A stretch of 64,000 nt of DNA from Flavobacteriaceae bacterium EG-1 (GCF_009649685.1 NZ_WJPK01000006.1:62001-126000); one strand, 5' to 3'. Shown: positions 38,882-48,266, counted from the stretch's first letter. Notes: generated by a model not told the origin, from the letters alone. Made by a program: numbers and translations.

Positions 38882-39343
38882 TTAAAATTTTAATATAACT
38901 TTAGCTTCTTTTATTTCAGAAAACTCAATGTTCTGTTTTTTCTGAACTGTCACTTTTCCTTTTCCAATTGGCTTTGGCTCTCGAGCTTTCCACTCAAGCA
39001 CAATACCATCATCTGTGGTTTCTGTTAAATTTCCTTCGAAAGAATTTTCACTAGTTTTTACTTTCAACTTTCTTCCAATATTTTTTCTAAACTGTCTCGG
39101 CATCAAAAGCGGTGATGACGCTCCAGCAGAAGTAACTTCTAAAGAAAAATCGAATTCTTCACGATCTAGATTATGCTCTATAGCTCTACTTACGCGCATA
39201 CAATCTTTCAATAAAATGCCGTTATCGCCATCTAAAACTATCTTAATAGAATTGTCGGCAGTAATTGAAAAATCGATTAAAAACAATGATTCATCTTCGT
39301 TTAATGCCCCATCTAAAAGCGCCTTAACCTGTTCTTTCAGCAT
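38882..39343 (-). CDS. rimP: Ribosome maturation factor RimP
   Basis: A 153-residue protein needed for 30S assembly. The ATG at 39343 (MLKEQVKALL) is preferred; the frame can be extended to a TTG at 39355 but that adds only four residues. N-terminal alpha/beta domain: IKIVLDGDNGILLKDCMRVS near 48-67; FDFSLEVTSAGASSPL near 78-93. A C-terminal SH3-like domain follows. It is the first gene of rimP-nusA-infB. A terminator-like hairpin stands about 16 nt upstream of the start. Confidence 0.92.
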   Translation of the reverse strand: MLKEQVKALLDGALNEDESLFLIDFSITADNSIKIVLDGDNGILLKDCMRVSRAIEHNLDREEFDFSLEVTSAGASSPLLMPRQFRKNIGRKLKVKTSENSFEGNLTETTDDGIVLEWKAREPKPIGKGKVTVQKKQNIEFSEIKEAKVILKF

Positions 39344-39358
39344 AAAATTTAGCAATAA

Positions 39359-39382
39359 AAAAGAGGACTATTGTCCCCTCAT
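39359..39382 (-). promoter_or_regulatory. Terminator-like hairpin with a four-codon reading frame in the rimP leader
   Basis: On the minus strand AGGGGAC pairs with GTCCTCT (one G-T pair) around the loop AATA, followed by TTTTTATT. No gene ends here, so the hairpin lies inside the leader of rimP-nusA-infB. The same bases contain ATG AGG GGA CAA TAG (39382 to 39368). It may be an attenuator; this is inference from position and shape. Confidence 0.45.
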
Positions 39383-39409
39383 GAATACTTCGATATCCTT
39401 TCAGTGGCA

Positions 39410-39417
39410 CAAATATA
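39410..39417 (-). promoter_or_regulatory. Candidate -7 element for rimP-nusA-infB
   Basis: The minus strand reads TATATTTG, an exact TAnnTTTG match. It would start transcription near 39402, upstream of the leader hairpin. No good -33 box is seen. Confidence 0.45.
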
Positions 39418-39568
39418 CATAAATTTTTCATTTATTTACATCCTCACTTTTAAGTTTCAATCCTATTTTTTTTTCACATAAAACATTAAACATTAAATAA
39501 CATACTTTAACTTTCGTTATATTCTCACTTTCTATTTAACCTTTTATAAGGCTCCTAAAAACCCGACC

Positions 39569-40930
39569 ATGGAAATTTTCTCTTCTTACAATATGATTAT
39601 TGGTGCTGCGGCCATTGTAATTATTTCATTTTGGTTTAATGGTATTTCTAAAAAAACCAATATCCCATCTGTACTAATGCTTATAGTATTAGGTATTCTA
39701 CTTCAATTCGCTCTAAAGTATTTTATGGGTGATGGAATAAATTTCGAACAAAACCTTAGAGGAACTCTCGAAATAATTGGCACCGTAGGATTAATAATGA
39801 TTGTTCTTGAAGCAGCCCTTGAGCTCGAATTAAAAAGGGAAAAATTAATTCCTATTCTAAAATCTATGGCAATTGCACTAATAGGGCTTGTAGGTTCTGC
39901 TTGGGTTGCTGCGTTAATACTATACCAATTTATTGACGGTATGACTATGCAAGCAGCTTGGCTCTATGCAACTCCACTATCTATACTATCTTCTGCTATA
40001 ATTATTCCTAGTGTCAGCGGATTAAGCCCTAATAAAAAAGAATTTCATATTTACGAAAGCACCTTTTCAGACATTATGGGAATAATGATGTTCTATTTTT
40101 TAACTGGTGGACTAAACCCCGAAACAGATTCTGGACCGGCTAGTTTCGCAATAAATATAATTGTAACAATTGTAATAGCTATAATTGCGAGCTATGCACT
40201 AGTATTAATCTTTCAGCGCATAAAAAGTCAGGCCAAGCAGTTCTTATTAATAGCAGTTTTACTTCTGTTGTATGCCATAGGAAAGAAAATGCATCTTTCC
40301 TCTTTGATTATTATTTTAATTTTCGGTCTTGTTATTGCCAATGTTAAATTATTCTTCCCTGGAAGAACGGCTATTTTTTTAGAGAAAGAAAAAATGCATC
40401 AAATATATCATGAGCTACATATTATCACTTTAGAAACTGCATTCGTAGTACGAACATTTTTCTTTGTGATTTTTGGAATCACCATCGTACTTTCCTCACT
40501 ATTAAGTTTAAATGTGGCATTAGTGAGTATTTTAATAATTGCCTCCATTTACGCCATTCGCTTTGTACTACTTCGTGTCTTTATAGGATCTGACATTCTA
40601 CCACAAGTATTTATCGCCCCTAGAGGACTTATCACCATCTTACTATTTTATGCCATACCAGTTGAAGCAGAAGTAGCGGGTTTTGAGTCTGGGATTTTAT
40701 TATTTGTAATTATAGCCACTAGTTTAATTATGACATGGGCAATGATTAAAGACAAAAAGAAAATTGGAACTATGTTAGATGAAATTGACGAAGAACATTT
40801 AGAAAGAAATGAGGCAGAAGACGAACTTCGCGAACACCGAGAAAAAATTGAAGAAAGTGAATCTTATATTAATGAAAACACTATTAAAAATTTTGAGTCA
40901 AAAGAAGGCATTGACCCTACAAACCATTAA
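39569..40930 (+). CDS. Cation:proton antiporter (CPA1/NhaP-like)
   Basis: A 453-residue inner membrane protein with about twelve hydrophobic helices, of the monovalent cation:proton antiporter family. SFWFNGISKKTNIPSVLMLI near 20-39 and SSAIIIPSVSGL near 146-157 fit the transport core, and APRGLITILLFYAIP near 349-363 is the conserved C-terminal helix. A charged cytoplasmic tail (about 400-453, rich in Glu and Lys) may be regulatory. It probably exchanges Na+ or K+ for H+. It is divergent from rimP and followed by a strong terminator. Confidence 0.88.
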   Translation: MEIFSSYNMIIGAAAIVIISFWFNGISKKTNIPSVLMLIVLGILLQFALKYFMGDGINFEQNLRGTLEIIGTVGLIMIVLEAALELELKREKLIPILKSMAIALIGLVGSAWVAALILYQFIDGMTMQAAWLYATPLSILSSAIIIPSVSGLSPNKKEFHIYESTFSDIMGIMMFYFLTGGLNPETDSGPASFAINIIVTIVIAIIASYALVLIFQRIKSQAKQFLLIAVLLLLYAIGKKMHLSSLIIILIFGLVIANVKLFFPGRTAIFLEKEKMHQIYHELHIITLETAFVVRTFFFVIFGITIVLSSLLSLNVALVSILIIASIYAIRFVLLRVFIGSDILPQVFIAPRGLITILLFYAIPVEAEVAGFESGILLFVIIATSLIMTWAMIKDKKKIGTMLDEIDEEHLERNEAEDELREHREKIEESESYINENTIKNFESKEGIDPTNH

Positions 40931-40936
40931 AATGTA

Positions 40937-40969
40937 AAAAATCCTGATGTTTTTATCATCAGGATTTTT
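40937..40969. terminator. Bidirectional terminator between the antiporter gene and tRNA-Gln
   Basis: AAAAATCCTGATG (40937-40949) pairs perfectly with CATCAGGATTTTT (40957-40969), a 13-bp stem with a 7-nt loop. It works in both directions, ending the antiporter gene (plus) and tRNA-Gln (minus). Confidence 0.88.
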
Positions 40970-40980
40970 CTAAAACTAAG

Positions 40981-41052
40981 TTGGCCCACAAGGACTCGAA
41001 CCTTGAATGACGGTACCAAAAACCGGAGTGTTGCCAATTACACCATGGGCCA
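40981..41052 (-). tRNA. tRNA-Gln (anticodon TTG)
   Basis: On the minus strand TGGCCCA at the 5' end pairs with TGGGCCA at the 3' end. The D-arm contains GTGTAATTGGCAAC, the anticodon loop is TTTTGGT with anticodon TTG, and the T-arm is AAGGTTCGAGTCCTT. CCA is not encoded. Length is 72 nt. A near-perfect promoter lies just upstream and a terminator just downstream, so it is transcribed alone. Confidence 0.96.
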
Positions 41053-41070
41053 ATAATTTGTAAGAGCGTG

Positions 41071-41101
41071 CAAATTTAAAACAAAGTTTGGTTTGCACAA
41101 A
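41071..41101 (-). promoter_or_regulatory. Promoter of tRNA-Gln
   Basis: On the minus strand TTTG (41101-41098), a 19-bp spacer and TAAATTTG (41078-41071) match the Bacteroidetes consensus in both boxes and spacing. The predicted start lies about 13 nt before the mature tRNA. Confidence 0.8.
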
Positions 41102-41222
41102 CATTTTTTTAGACATTACTCGAAAAAATTACTCTTCAAACTTGTTAAACCTTTATAAAATATAACTAGTCATATTTATATTTATTACTAAATTCGTGCC
41201 GACGATAAACCTTAATTATAGT

Positions 41223-44200
41223 ATGTTTTCAAAAGATTTTGAAAAGTGGGACCGCATCTTAGGGTGGGTCGTTTTTTTTATAGCACTTGTTGTATATGCA
41301 ATAACAGTTGAACCAACCAATAGTTTTTGGGATGCAGGAGAGTATATTGCAACCTCATCCAAACTTCAAGTTGGACATCCACCAGGGGCACCTTTACTTC
41401 AAATGATTGGAGCCTTTTTCTCTATGTTTGCTTTTGAACCAAATCAAGTAGCTCGAATGGTAAATTACGTTTCTGGCGTTTCAAGTGCTTTTACCATTCT
41501 TTTCATGTTTTGGACCATTACCAATTTAACACGCAAATTAATCGCAAAAAATGAAACCATTAATAACGCCAAAGCCATTGCAATATTAGGTAGTGGTATC
41601 GTTGGTTCATTAGCCTTTACATTTTCAGATAGTTTTTGGTTTAACGCAGTAGAAACTGAGGTTTATGCTAGTGCTAGCCTTATTATGGCTTTATTATTAT
41701 GGCTAGGTTTAAAATGGGTGGACAATATAGATGACCCAAGGGGAAATAAATGGCTTATTTTAATCTCATTTGTTGTTGGATTAACCTTCGGCGTGCAATT
41801 CATGGGCTTTTTAGCAATCCCATCAATTGGCCTACTTTTTTATTTTAAAAAATACAAGACCACGACGGTTAAGAATTTTCTATTAGCCAATGTTGCTGTA
41901 ATAGCAATTTTAATGTTAGTTTATAAATTTTCGCTTACCTACGTACTTCAATTTTTTGGTTGGGGAGAGTTATTTTTTGTAAACAGTATAGGCCTACCTT
42001 TTAATTCGGGCTCAATAATTATTGGCATTTTATTTATTGCTGCATTCTACTTCGGCTTAAATTTTACCCGTAAAAACAACTACAGAACAGCAAATACAAT
42101 CGTTCTGTGTTTAATGTTTTTATTTCTTGGATTCTCATCTTGGATAATGCTACCAATACGTGCAAATGCCAAAGTTGTAATTAATGAAAATAACCCTGAA
42201 GATGCACGAGCACTTCTTGCCTACTATAATCGTGATCAATACCCTGGTGTAGACAGCCCAGTATACGGCACTTATTACTCAAATATGTTCGCCCCAGCGG
42301 GTAAAAATCAAGATGTTAAACCCAAGTACGAAAAAGATGAAGTACAAGGAAAATATGTAATTGTCAACGATTACATCAATGCAGATCAAGGTCCAGACCC
42401 AAAACATGTTGGAATACTACCTCGATTATGGAGTAGCCAGCATGCCAAAAACTATATGCAGTATTTTGGTCCACTGGATTTTAAAATGACACAATCCAAT
42501 GAAGAATTAGCCCGTGCTGTAAGACAAGTAAAAGAAGGTTTTGCTAATGGTGAAATTGATGCAGAACAATACATAGGGTTTTTAAATAGATTTAGTGATT
42601 ATATAGAAGTTCAACCACCTTCTGTTTGGGACAATATAAAATACATGGTTCAATTTCAGTGGGGCTACATGTATTGGCGTTATTTTATGTGGAATTTTAC
42701 CGGAAAACAAAATGATATTCAAGGTAGATACAACGGAAATGGCGAATGGTTAAGTGGATTTAATTTTATTGATAGTCCGCGTTTAGGTAGCCAAGAAAAT
42801 TTACCTACTGAAGTAGAAAATAATAAGGGTAGAAACACCTATTTCTTCTTGCCTCTTTTACTCGGTATTTATGGACTTATATTTCAAATTTCAAAGAATC
42901 CAAAACAATTCTGGGTACTATTAATATTCTTTTTGTTTACAGGATTAGCTATTCAATTTTATACAAATCCATATATATTTCAACCTCGTGAACGTGACTA
43001 TTCTTTAGTAGGCTCATTTTACGTTTTTGCCTTATGGATTGGTATTGGAGTTTATGGCCTCTTCCATGATTTTAAAAAATGGATTGCTCCTAAAATATTA
43101 GCACCTGCCAGCACTATTATATGCCTACTAGCAGTTCCCCTCTTAATGGCCTTTCAAAACTGGGATGATCATGACCGATCCAATCGATTTACTGCAAATG
43201 CATCAGCAAAAGCTTATTTAGACTCTTGTAAAGAAGATGCAGGATCCATTCTATTCACGATTGGTGACAATGACACTTTCCCTACTTGGTACGTACAAGA
43301 AGTGGAAGGTTACCGCACCGACGTTCGGATAGTGTGCACCAGTCTATTTGAAACGGATTGGTATATAGACCAAATGAAACAAAAGGCCTACGAAAGCCCA
43401 GCTATTCCTTCTCAAATAACACATGAGAAATATCGTTATGGCAATAGAGATGTGCTTTATTATCAGAAAGCAACAGACAATAGATGGCCAATACAAGATT
43501 TTATAAATTGGGTAGACAGTGATAAACCACAAACTAAATTACGTCATATTTTAACACAAAGAAATGCTGACCTAACAGACTATCCTGATAGCTTTTTAAA
43601 CACGGTTTACTATCCAACTCATAAAATAAGAATACCTGTAAACAAACAAAATGTTTTAGAAAGTGGACTTGTAAAAGAAAAAGATTCCGCCTTAATTGTT
43701 GATTATATTGACATTGATATCTCACAAAGTGCCATCACCAAAAAAAGCATGATGATGCTCGATATAGTAGCAAACAATGATTGGAAAAGACCATTGTATT
43801 TTTCTGGTGGTAGTTTTGATGACGCAGAATATATTTGGATGAAAGATTACCTTCAACTCGATGGGTTAACATACAAATTGGTACCAATTAAAACAGAACG
43901 AAAAAATGCCTTTGACATGGGGCGTATTGACACCGATTTAATGTATGATATTGTTAAAAAATGGGATTGGGGAAATTCTGGTAGTGATGAAATCTACCAC
44001 GACACTCAAACTAGAATTCAAGGCATTTCATATCGAAGTAATTTGGCCCGCCTTACAGAAGCACTTATTAAAGAAGAAAAAATAGATAAAGCCAAAGAAA
44101 TTATCGACATGTCTATAACTAATATGCCGGTAGAACATTTTGCTTATTATACTTTCGTAGAACCTTTTGTAGACGGCTATTACAAGGTTGGTGAAACTAC

Positions 44201-44573
44201 TAAGGCAAGAGCACTTTTCGATAAATTAAAAATAATTTACCAAGAACGCTTAGAGTATTATGATGGAATGACGATTGACGAACAATATGAGAATATTGAT
44301 GAAATTATTGATGACATGTCTGCTTATCGTAGAGTAATTGACATATTAATAAATAATAATGACCGTGAAATGGCGGAAAAAGAAACTTTAATCTTCAATG
44401 AATACATAGATAAATTCGAGCACTTCTACAAAGACAATATTTTAGAAGAAGATGAATTACAGCCAACAGGTAGTACAAATCCTGATATGAGTGATACTAT
44501 GCCAATTCCGGATACAATTGCAAACGATGGCACCCAAACTAAGGACACCGTTTTAGCAACAGATGTAAATTAA
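41223..44573 (+). CDS. DUF2723 family multi-spanning membrane protein
   Basis: 1116 residues from the ATG at 41223; a GTG at 41196 would add nine residues. The N-terminal half has about eleven membrane helices with the family signature EPTNSFWDAGEYIATSSKLQ (near 32-51) and VGHPPGAPL just after. A long soluble part follows (GDNDTFPTWYVQEVEGYRTD-like segment near 690), and the C-terminus has TPR-like helices (about 940-1050). The fold resembles glycosyltransferase-C proteins such as TMEM260 O-mannosyltransferases, so protein or lipid glycosylation is plausible but unproven. It stands alone between a tRNA and a terminator. Confidence 0.85.
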   Translation: MFSKDFEKWDRILGWVVFFIALVVYAITVEPTNSFWDAGEYIATSSKLQVGHPPGAPLLQMIGAFFSMFAFEPNQVARMVNYVSGVSSAFTILFMFWTITNLTRKLIAKNETINNAKAIAILGSGIVGSLAFTFSDSFWFNAVETEVYASASLIMALLLWLGLKWVDNIDDPRGNKWLILISFVVGLTFGVQFMGFLAIPSIGLLFYFKKYKTTTVKNFLLANVAVIAILMLVYKFSLTYVLQFFGWGELFFVNSIGLPFNSGSIIIGILFIAAFYFGLNFTRKNNYRTANTIVLCLMFLFLGFSSWIMLPIRANAKVVINENNPEDARALLAYYNRDQYPGVDSPVYGTYYSNMFAPAGKNQDVKPKYEKDEVQGKYVIVNDYINADQGPDPKHVGILPRLWSSQHAKNYMQYFGPLDFKMTQSNEELARAVRQVKEGFANGEIDAEQYIGFLNRFSDYIEVQPPSVWDNIKYMVQFQWGYMYWRYFMWNFTGKQNDIQGRYNGNGEWLSGFNFIDSPRLGSQENLPTEVENNKGRNTYFFLPLLLGIYGLIFQISKNPKQFWVLLIFFLFTGLAIQFYTNPYIFQPRERDYSLVGSFYVFALWIGIGVYGLFHDFKKWIAPKILAPASTIICLLAVPLLMAFQNWDDHDRSNRFTANASAKAYLDSCKEDAGSILFTIGDNDTFPTWYVQEVEGYRTDVRIVCTSLFETDWYIDQMKQKAYESPAIPSQITHEKYRYGNRDVLYYQKATDNRWPIQDFINWVDSDKPQTKLRHILTQRNADLTDYPDSFLNTVYYPTHKIRIPVNKQNVLESGLVKEKDSALIVDYIDIDISQSAITKKSMMMLDIVANNDWKRPLYFSGGSFDDAEYIWMKDYLQLDGLTYKLVPIKTERKNAFDMGRIDTDLMYDIVKKWDWGNSGSDEIYHDTQTRIQGISYRSNLARLTEALIKEEKIDKAKEIIDMSITNMPVEHFAYYTFVEPFVDGYYKVGETTKARALFDKLKIIYQERLEYYDGMTIDEQYENIDEIIDDMSAYRRVIDILINNNDREMAEKETLIFNEYIDKFEHFYKDNILEEDELQPTGSTNPDMSDTMPIPDTIANDGTQTKDTVLATDVN

Positions 44574-44589
44574 AATAAAAGCTATACTT

Positions 44590-44632
44590 AAATTGCCTAA
44601 AAAATGAACTTTTATTTTTAGGCAATTTTACT
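44590..44632 (+). terminator. Intrinsic terminator after the DUF2723 gene
   Basis: AAATTGCCTAAAAA (44590-44603) pairs with TTTTTAGGCAATTT (44615-44628), a 14-bp stem with an 11-nt loop starting 17 bp after the stop codon. The T run after the stem is short. Confidence 0.75.
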
Positions 44633-44826
44633 ATTAGAGAATTGAAGATTTCACAATCTTAAAATCGCTAAACATAGCATTTAATCTAAATTTTAAAACA
44701 AATAAAATCTAATAAAATTTACGGAAGACTCTTTTCAATAAAACAACTCTTATACGCACATTATCCTATTCGGAAACAACTTCCAAACATTTAGATTTAT
44801 TTAAATAAAGCAGTATAGAATCTAGT

Positions 44827-45123
44827 TTAAACGTATTCGTTTAAAATCCCAATTAAGGTATTGGCATCTTGCTCACCACTTTGGCGCCAGACCATTTCAC
44901 CTTTTTTGTAAATCATTAAAGTAGGCAAACCTTTCACGCGTAAGGCTTGTGAGAGTTCTTTATTTTTATCAACATCTATTTTGATGACCTTACCCTTGTC
45001 ACCCAAAGCAGCAGCTACATCCTTCAACACAGGATGCATTGAAGTAGATTGTTCATTCCATTCTGCATAAAAATCCAACAAAACTGGAACCTTCAAATCT
45101 ATAAGTTCACCAAATTTTGACAT
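44827..45123 (-). CDS. Thioredoxin-fold protein lacking the active-site cysteines
   Basis: A 98-residue cytoplasmic protein that aligns with thioredoxin without gaps (PVLLDFYAEW, then GLPTLMIYKKGE with the cis-Pro). The WCGPC site reads WNEQS and there is no Cys anywhere in the protein, so it cannot act as a dithiol reductase. It may be a chaperone or binding partner. A TACTTTTG promoter element lies 24 bp upstream. It is monocistronic. Confidence 0.85.
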   Translation of the reverse strand: MSKFGELIDLKVPVLLDFYAEWNEQSTSMHPVLKDVAAALGDKGKVIKIDVDKNKELSQALRVKGLPTLMIYKKGEMVWRQSGEQDANTLIGILNEYV

Positions 45124-45147
45124 AATTTAAAACATTGAGTTACTATT

Positions 45148-45155
45148 CAAAAGTA
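45148..45155 (-). promoter_or_regulatory. Candidate -7 element for the thioredoxin-fold gene
   Basis: The minus strand reads TACTTTTG, an exact TAnnTTTG match, ending 24 bp before the start codon. Confidence 0.4.
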
Positions 45156-45216
45156 ATGAAAAATGTTAAAAGAGTATATTCGTTAAGGCTTTTGTAGCAC
45201 TAGAACGTAGTTAAAA

Positions 45217-46452
45217 TCATGTTAATGAATTTCTTTTCAATGTAATCACAGTAATTTCAGGCCATATACCTACCCTTCCAGGGTAGCCTAAAAACCCAAA
45301 TCCCCTATTTACATTTATATATTGGCCCATTTGCTCATAAATACCAGCCCAATATTTATAACGCCACTTCACAGGACTCCATTTTATCCAACCTGGTATT
45401 TCGATACCAAATTGCATTCCATGCGTATGCCCACTTAATGTTAAGTGATAATGTAAATCATCTTCTACTACAACATCTTCCCAATGCGATGGGTCATGAC
45501 TCAATAGAATCTTAAAATCGTCCGAATTGATTTTGCTTACAGCTTTTTTAAGATCACCCGCCTTTTTAAATCCTCCTCTACCCCAATTCTCGACACCTAT
45601 TAAAGCAATTTTTGCGCCATTTTTTTCAAGGTATCTGCTATCATTTAAGATTAAATCAAAACCTATTTCTTTTTGAAGATTTTTTAAATCTTCTAAATTT
45701 TGAGCTTTTTCTTGTGGTGACGGCCAATCTACATAATCTCCGTAATCATGATTTCCCAAAATAGAATACTTACCATCATTAGCTTCTAACTTGGCAAAAA
45801 GTTTCGCCCAAGGTTTCATTTCAGATGCTTTGTTGTTCACCATATCACCCGTAAAAAAAAGCACATCGCTTTTTTGTTGATTTATTAAATCTATTGCATA
45901 AGCTATTTTTTGGTGATTATCAAAACTACCACTGTGAATGTCTGAAATTTGCGTAATTTGATAACCATCAAATTCATTTGGCAAATCATCAAAAGTTAAA
46001 TCATATTTCAACACCTTAAAATTATACTTGCCTTTATACATGCCATATAACAATGCACCAAAAGGTAGTGCAGCAATACCTAAAGCCATTATACTTAGAA
46101 ATCTACGACGAGATGGAAGATTAAATTCATTAGAGACACCAGAAATTTTTTGATATGCTGCAGATAAAAAGCGAAAAATATCTTCTGAAAAAAGAAAAAT
46201 AATACTTACAAGCTTAAAGGCCATAACTGCTAACAACAAACCTGCAGCATAACTCATAGGCCTACTCAATACACGCCCTTCAGAAGCCCCAAAAGTCCAT
46301 TGGTAAATAAAATTAGCAAGAACCAAAATTGATACTCCTGCAACAAAATAATAAACCCATTGCAATTTAGTCGCAGTTTTTAATGCTTGAAGCATATAAA
46401 AACCCAACAAAAAATAAATCGCGATAAAAAATAACCATCTAAACATTTCCAA
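45217..46452 (-). CDS. Membrane-anchored metallophosphoesterase
   Basis: 411 residues with four N-terminal hydrophobic helices (about 5-25, 33-53, 67-88 and 118-140) and a calcineurin-type phosphoesterase domain (about 160-400). The metal-binding motifs are complete: ISDIHSGS, FTGDMVN, LGNHDYGD, LSHDPSHW and SGHTHGMQ. Relatives such as YkuE act on membrane lipids (UDP-diacylglucosamine or phosphatidylglycerol-type headgroups). The exact substrate is unknown. It follows cutC on the same strand with 52 bp between them. Confidence 0.88.
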   Translation of the reverse strand: MEMFRWLFFIAIYFLLGFYMLQALKTATKLQWVYYFVAGVSILVLANFIYQWTFGASEGRVLSRPMSYAAGLLLAVMAFKLVSIIFLFSEDIFRFLSAAYQKISGVSNEFNLPSRRRFLSIMALGIAALPFGALLYGMYKGKYNFKVLKYDLTFDDLPNEFDGYQITQISDIHSGSFDNHQKIAYAIDLINQQKSDVLFFTGDMVNNKASEMKPWAKLFAKLEANDGKYSILGNHDYGDYVDWPSPQEKAQNLEDLKNLQKEIGFDLILNDSRYLEKNGAKIALIGVENWGRGGFKKAGDLKKAVSKINSDDFKILLSHDPSHWEDVVVEDDLHYHLTLSGHTHGMQFGIEIPGWIKWSPVKWRYKYWAGIYEQMGQYINVNRGFGFLGYPGRVGIWPEITVITLKRNSLT

Positions 46453-46462
46453 AAATTTTACA

Positions 46463-46470
46463 CAAAGGTA
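46463..46470 (-). promoter_or_regulatory. Candidate -7 element for the metallophosphoesterase gene
   Basis: The minus strand reads TACCTTTG, an exact TAnnTTTG match, about 10 bp before the start codon, so the leader would be only a few nucleotides long. Confidence 0.4.
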
Positions 46471-46504
46471 TTTTATAATACCTTCCTTATATTACCTTTT
46501 GGTA

Positions 46505-47233
46505 TTATTTAACTGAATTTACCACCTCTTGAATTATCTCAAATTGAGATATTGGCAAAAACGTATCAGATAACATTTGTGATGAATTCATACCTACTTT
46601 TGGATTGTTATTTAATTTTTGCATCATTTTAACTGCCGATAAATGAATTGCGGTAAAACCTTTCTCCTTGAACAAATGCGCATTATTTACATTAATGCCC
46701 GAACCTGGCATAATTACAGTTTTTCCTACTTTTTCATTTAATTGACCAAGAAAATCAAGTCCTTCAATCGCTTTTTTTTCTTGACCGGAAGTTAAAATAG
46801 TATCTATTACTGAATTATCAATCCACCGCAATGCTTGCACAGGATTCTTTACCCAATCAAATGCTCGATGAAAAGTTATTTTTAAATCACCACACAACAA
46901 AATCAGTTGATTAAGATTCTTTTCATCCAAATTAAAATCAGCATCGAGCATGCCAAAAACCACACCATCAAATTGAAGCTTCTTACAAAGCTTTATGTTT
47001 TCCTTCATAATATCCAATTCACCATTATCATAAGTAAAATTACCACTACGAGGCCTAATTAACACTCGAACAGGAATCGATATTTTTTCTCTTACCGCTT
47101 TTAACAATCCATATGAAGGCGTTATTCCACCAACTGCTAGCTCAGAACAAAGTTCAATTCGGTCTGCTCCCGCCTTTTCGGCATTCAAGGCAGATTCCAA
47201 CGAATTGGCACAAACTTCTACAATCATATTCAT
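46505..47233 (-). CDS. cutC: CutC family protein
   Basis: A 242-residue TIM-barrel protein of the CutC family, long linked with copper homeostasis though its biochemical role is unsettled. It has VEVCANSLESALNAEKAGAD near 5-24, RIELCSELAVGGITPSYG next, FHRAFDW near 128, and PGSGIN near 181. The open frame extends upstream to 47329, but that part overlaps the divergent asparaginase gene and lacks family sequence. Starts at 47233 (MNMIVEV) or 47227 (MIVEV) are realistic. Only 37 bp separate it from the divergent gene. Confidence 0.9.
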   Translation of the reverse strand: MNMIVEVCANSLESALNAEKAGADRIELCSELAVGGITPSYGLLKAVREKISIPVRVLIRPRSGNFTYDNGELDIMKENIKLCKKLQFDGVVFGMLDADFNLDEKNLNQLILLCGDLKITFHRAFDWVKNPVQALRWIDNSVIDTILTSGQEKKAIEGLDFLGQLNEKVGKTVIMPGSGINVNNAHLFKEKGFTAIHLSAVKMMQKLNNNPKVGMNSSQMLSDTFLPISQFEIIQEVVNSVK

Positions 47234-47270
47234 TATATTTAGCGGTCCTAAATGTAACCAGATATAGGTC

Positions 47271-48266
47271 ATGAAAAGAAGAAAATTTTTAAAAAAATCG
47301 TCAATTGGTACCGCAGGAGTGTTTTCCACCCCGCTAATTGCCTCTTGTCAAGAAACGTCTAAGGATTCATCTTTATTAAATGACGATACCAAAATTACAA
47401 GACCGATAGTCGTTTGTACTTGGAATTTTCACAATGCAACAGCTAAGGCGTGGGAAATACTTAGTTCGGGCGGAAATGCTTTAGATGCTATTGAACAAGG
47501 TGTAATGATTGAAGAAGCAGATACCAAAAACCAAACTGTCGGAGTTGGTGGTCGACCTGACCGAGATGGAAATGTCACATTAGATGCTTGTATCATGGAT
47601 AAAGACAGTAACTGTGGTGCCGTGTTGTGCATGCAAAATATATCCCACCCAATTTCTGTTGCTAGAAAAGTTATGGAAGAAACCCCACATGTTATGTTAG
47701 CGGGTAAAGGAGCTGAGCAATTTGCTTATGAACAAGGATTTGAAAAAACAAATCTTTTAACTGAGCAATCAAAAAAAGAGTGGCTCGATTGGAAAAAAAC
47801 TTCGAAATATGAGACTATAATAAATATAGAAAATCACGATACTATTGGTATGTTAGCAATTGACGAAAATGGGGATATTGCAGGAGGTTGCACCACTAGC
47901 GGTATGGGCTATAAATATGCTGGTCGTGTTGGAGACTCACCCATTATTGGAGCCGGATTATTTGTTGACAATGAAATAGGTGGCGCAACTGCTACTGGTG
48001 TTGGAGAAGAAGTAGTACGTACAGTTGGTAGTTTTTTAATTGTAGAATTAATGCGCCAAGGTAAAACACCGCAAGAAGCATGTGAAGAAGGAGTAAAAAG
48101 GATAATGCAAAAAAACAAAGGCCGAAAAGATTTTCAAATTGGCTTTTTAGCAATTAATAAAAAAGGTGAGACTGGTGGCTATTGTATTCACCCAGGATTC
48201 TCATACAGTCAGTACACCAAAGAAGGGCAAATTAATCATCCTGCGGAATCATTTATCAAAGCTTAA
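47271..48266 (+). CDS. Tat-exported N4-(beta-N-acetylglucosaminyl)-L-asparaginase / isoaspartyl peptidase
   Basis: A 331-residue Ntn-hydrolase of the glycosylasparaginase family. The signal MKRRKFLKKSSIGTAG carries twin arginines and ends in LIASC, so a Tat-exported lipoprotein (Cys26) is likely. The autoproteolysis site is HDTIGML with Thr191 as nucleophile. GRVGDSPIIGAG near 218-229 and GATATGVGEEV near 238-248 are family motifs. It would remove Asn-linked GlcNAc or isoaspartyl residues from peptides. polA begins 18 bp downstream on the same strand. Confidence 0.92.
   Translation: MKRRKFLKKSSIGTAGVFSTPLIASCQETSKDSSLLNDDTKITRPIVVCTWNFHNATAKAWEILSSGGNALDAIEQGVMIEEADTKNQTVGVGGRPDRDGNVTLDACIMDKDSNCGAVLCMQNISHPISVARKVMEETPHVMLAGKGAEQFAYEQGFEKTNLLTEQSKKEWLDWKKTSKYETIINIENHDTIGMLAIDENGDIAGGCTTSGMGYKYAGRVGDSPIIGAGLFVDNEIGGATATGVGEEVVRTVGSFLIVELMRQGKTPQEACEEGVKRIMQKNKGRKDFQIGFLAINKKGETGGYCIHPGFSYSQYTKEGQINHPAESFIKA

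Noticed and set aside
39359-39382. Hairpin considered as the terminator of a plus-strand gene
   Set aside because: The T run lies only on the minus-strand side and no plus-strand gene ends here.
47234-47329. N-terminal extension of CutC with a hydrophobic segment
   Set aside because: It overlaps the start of the divergent asparaginase gene, and family similarity begins only at MIVEVCANS.
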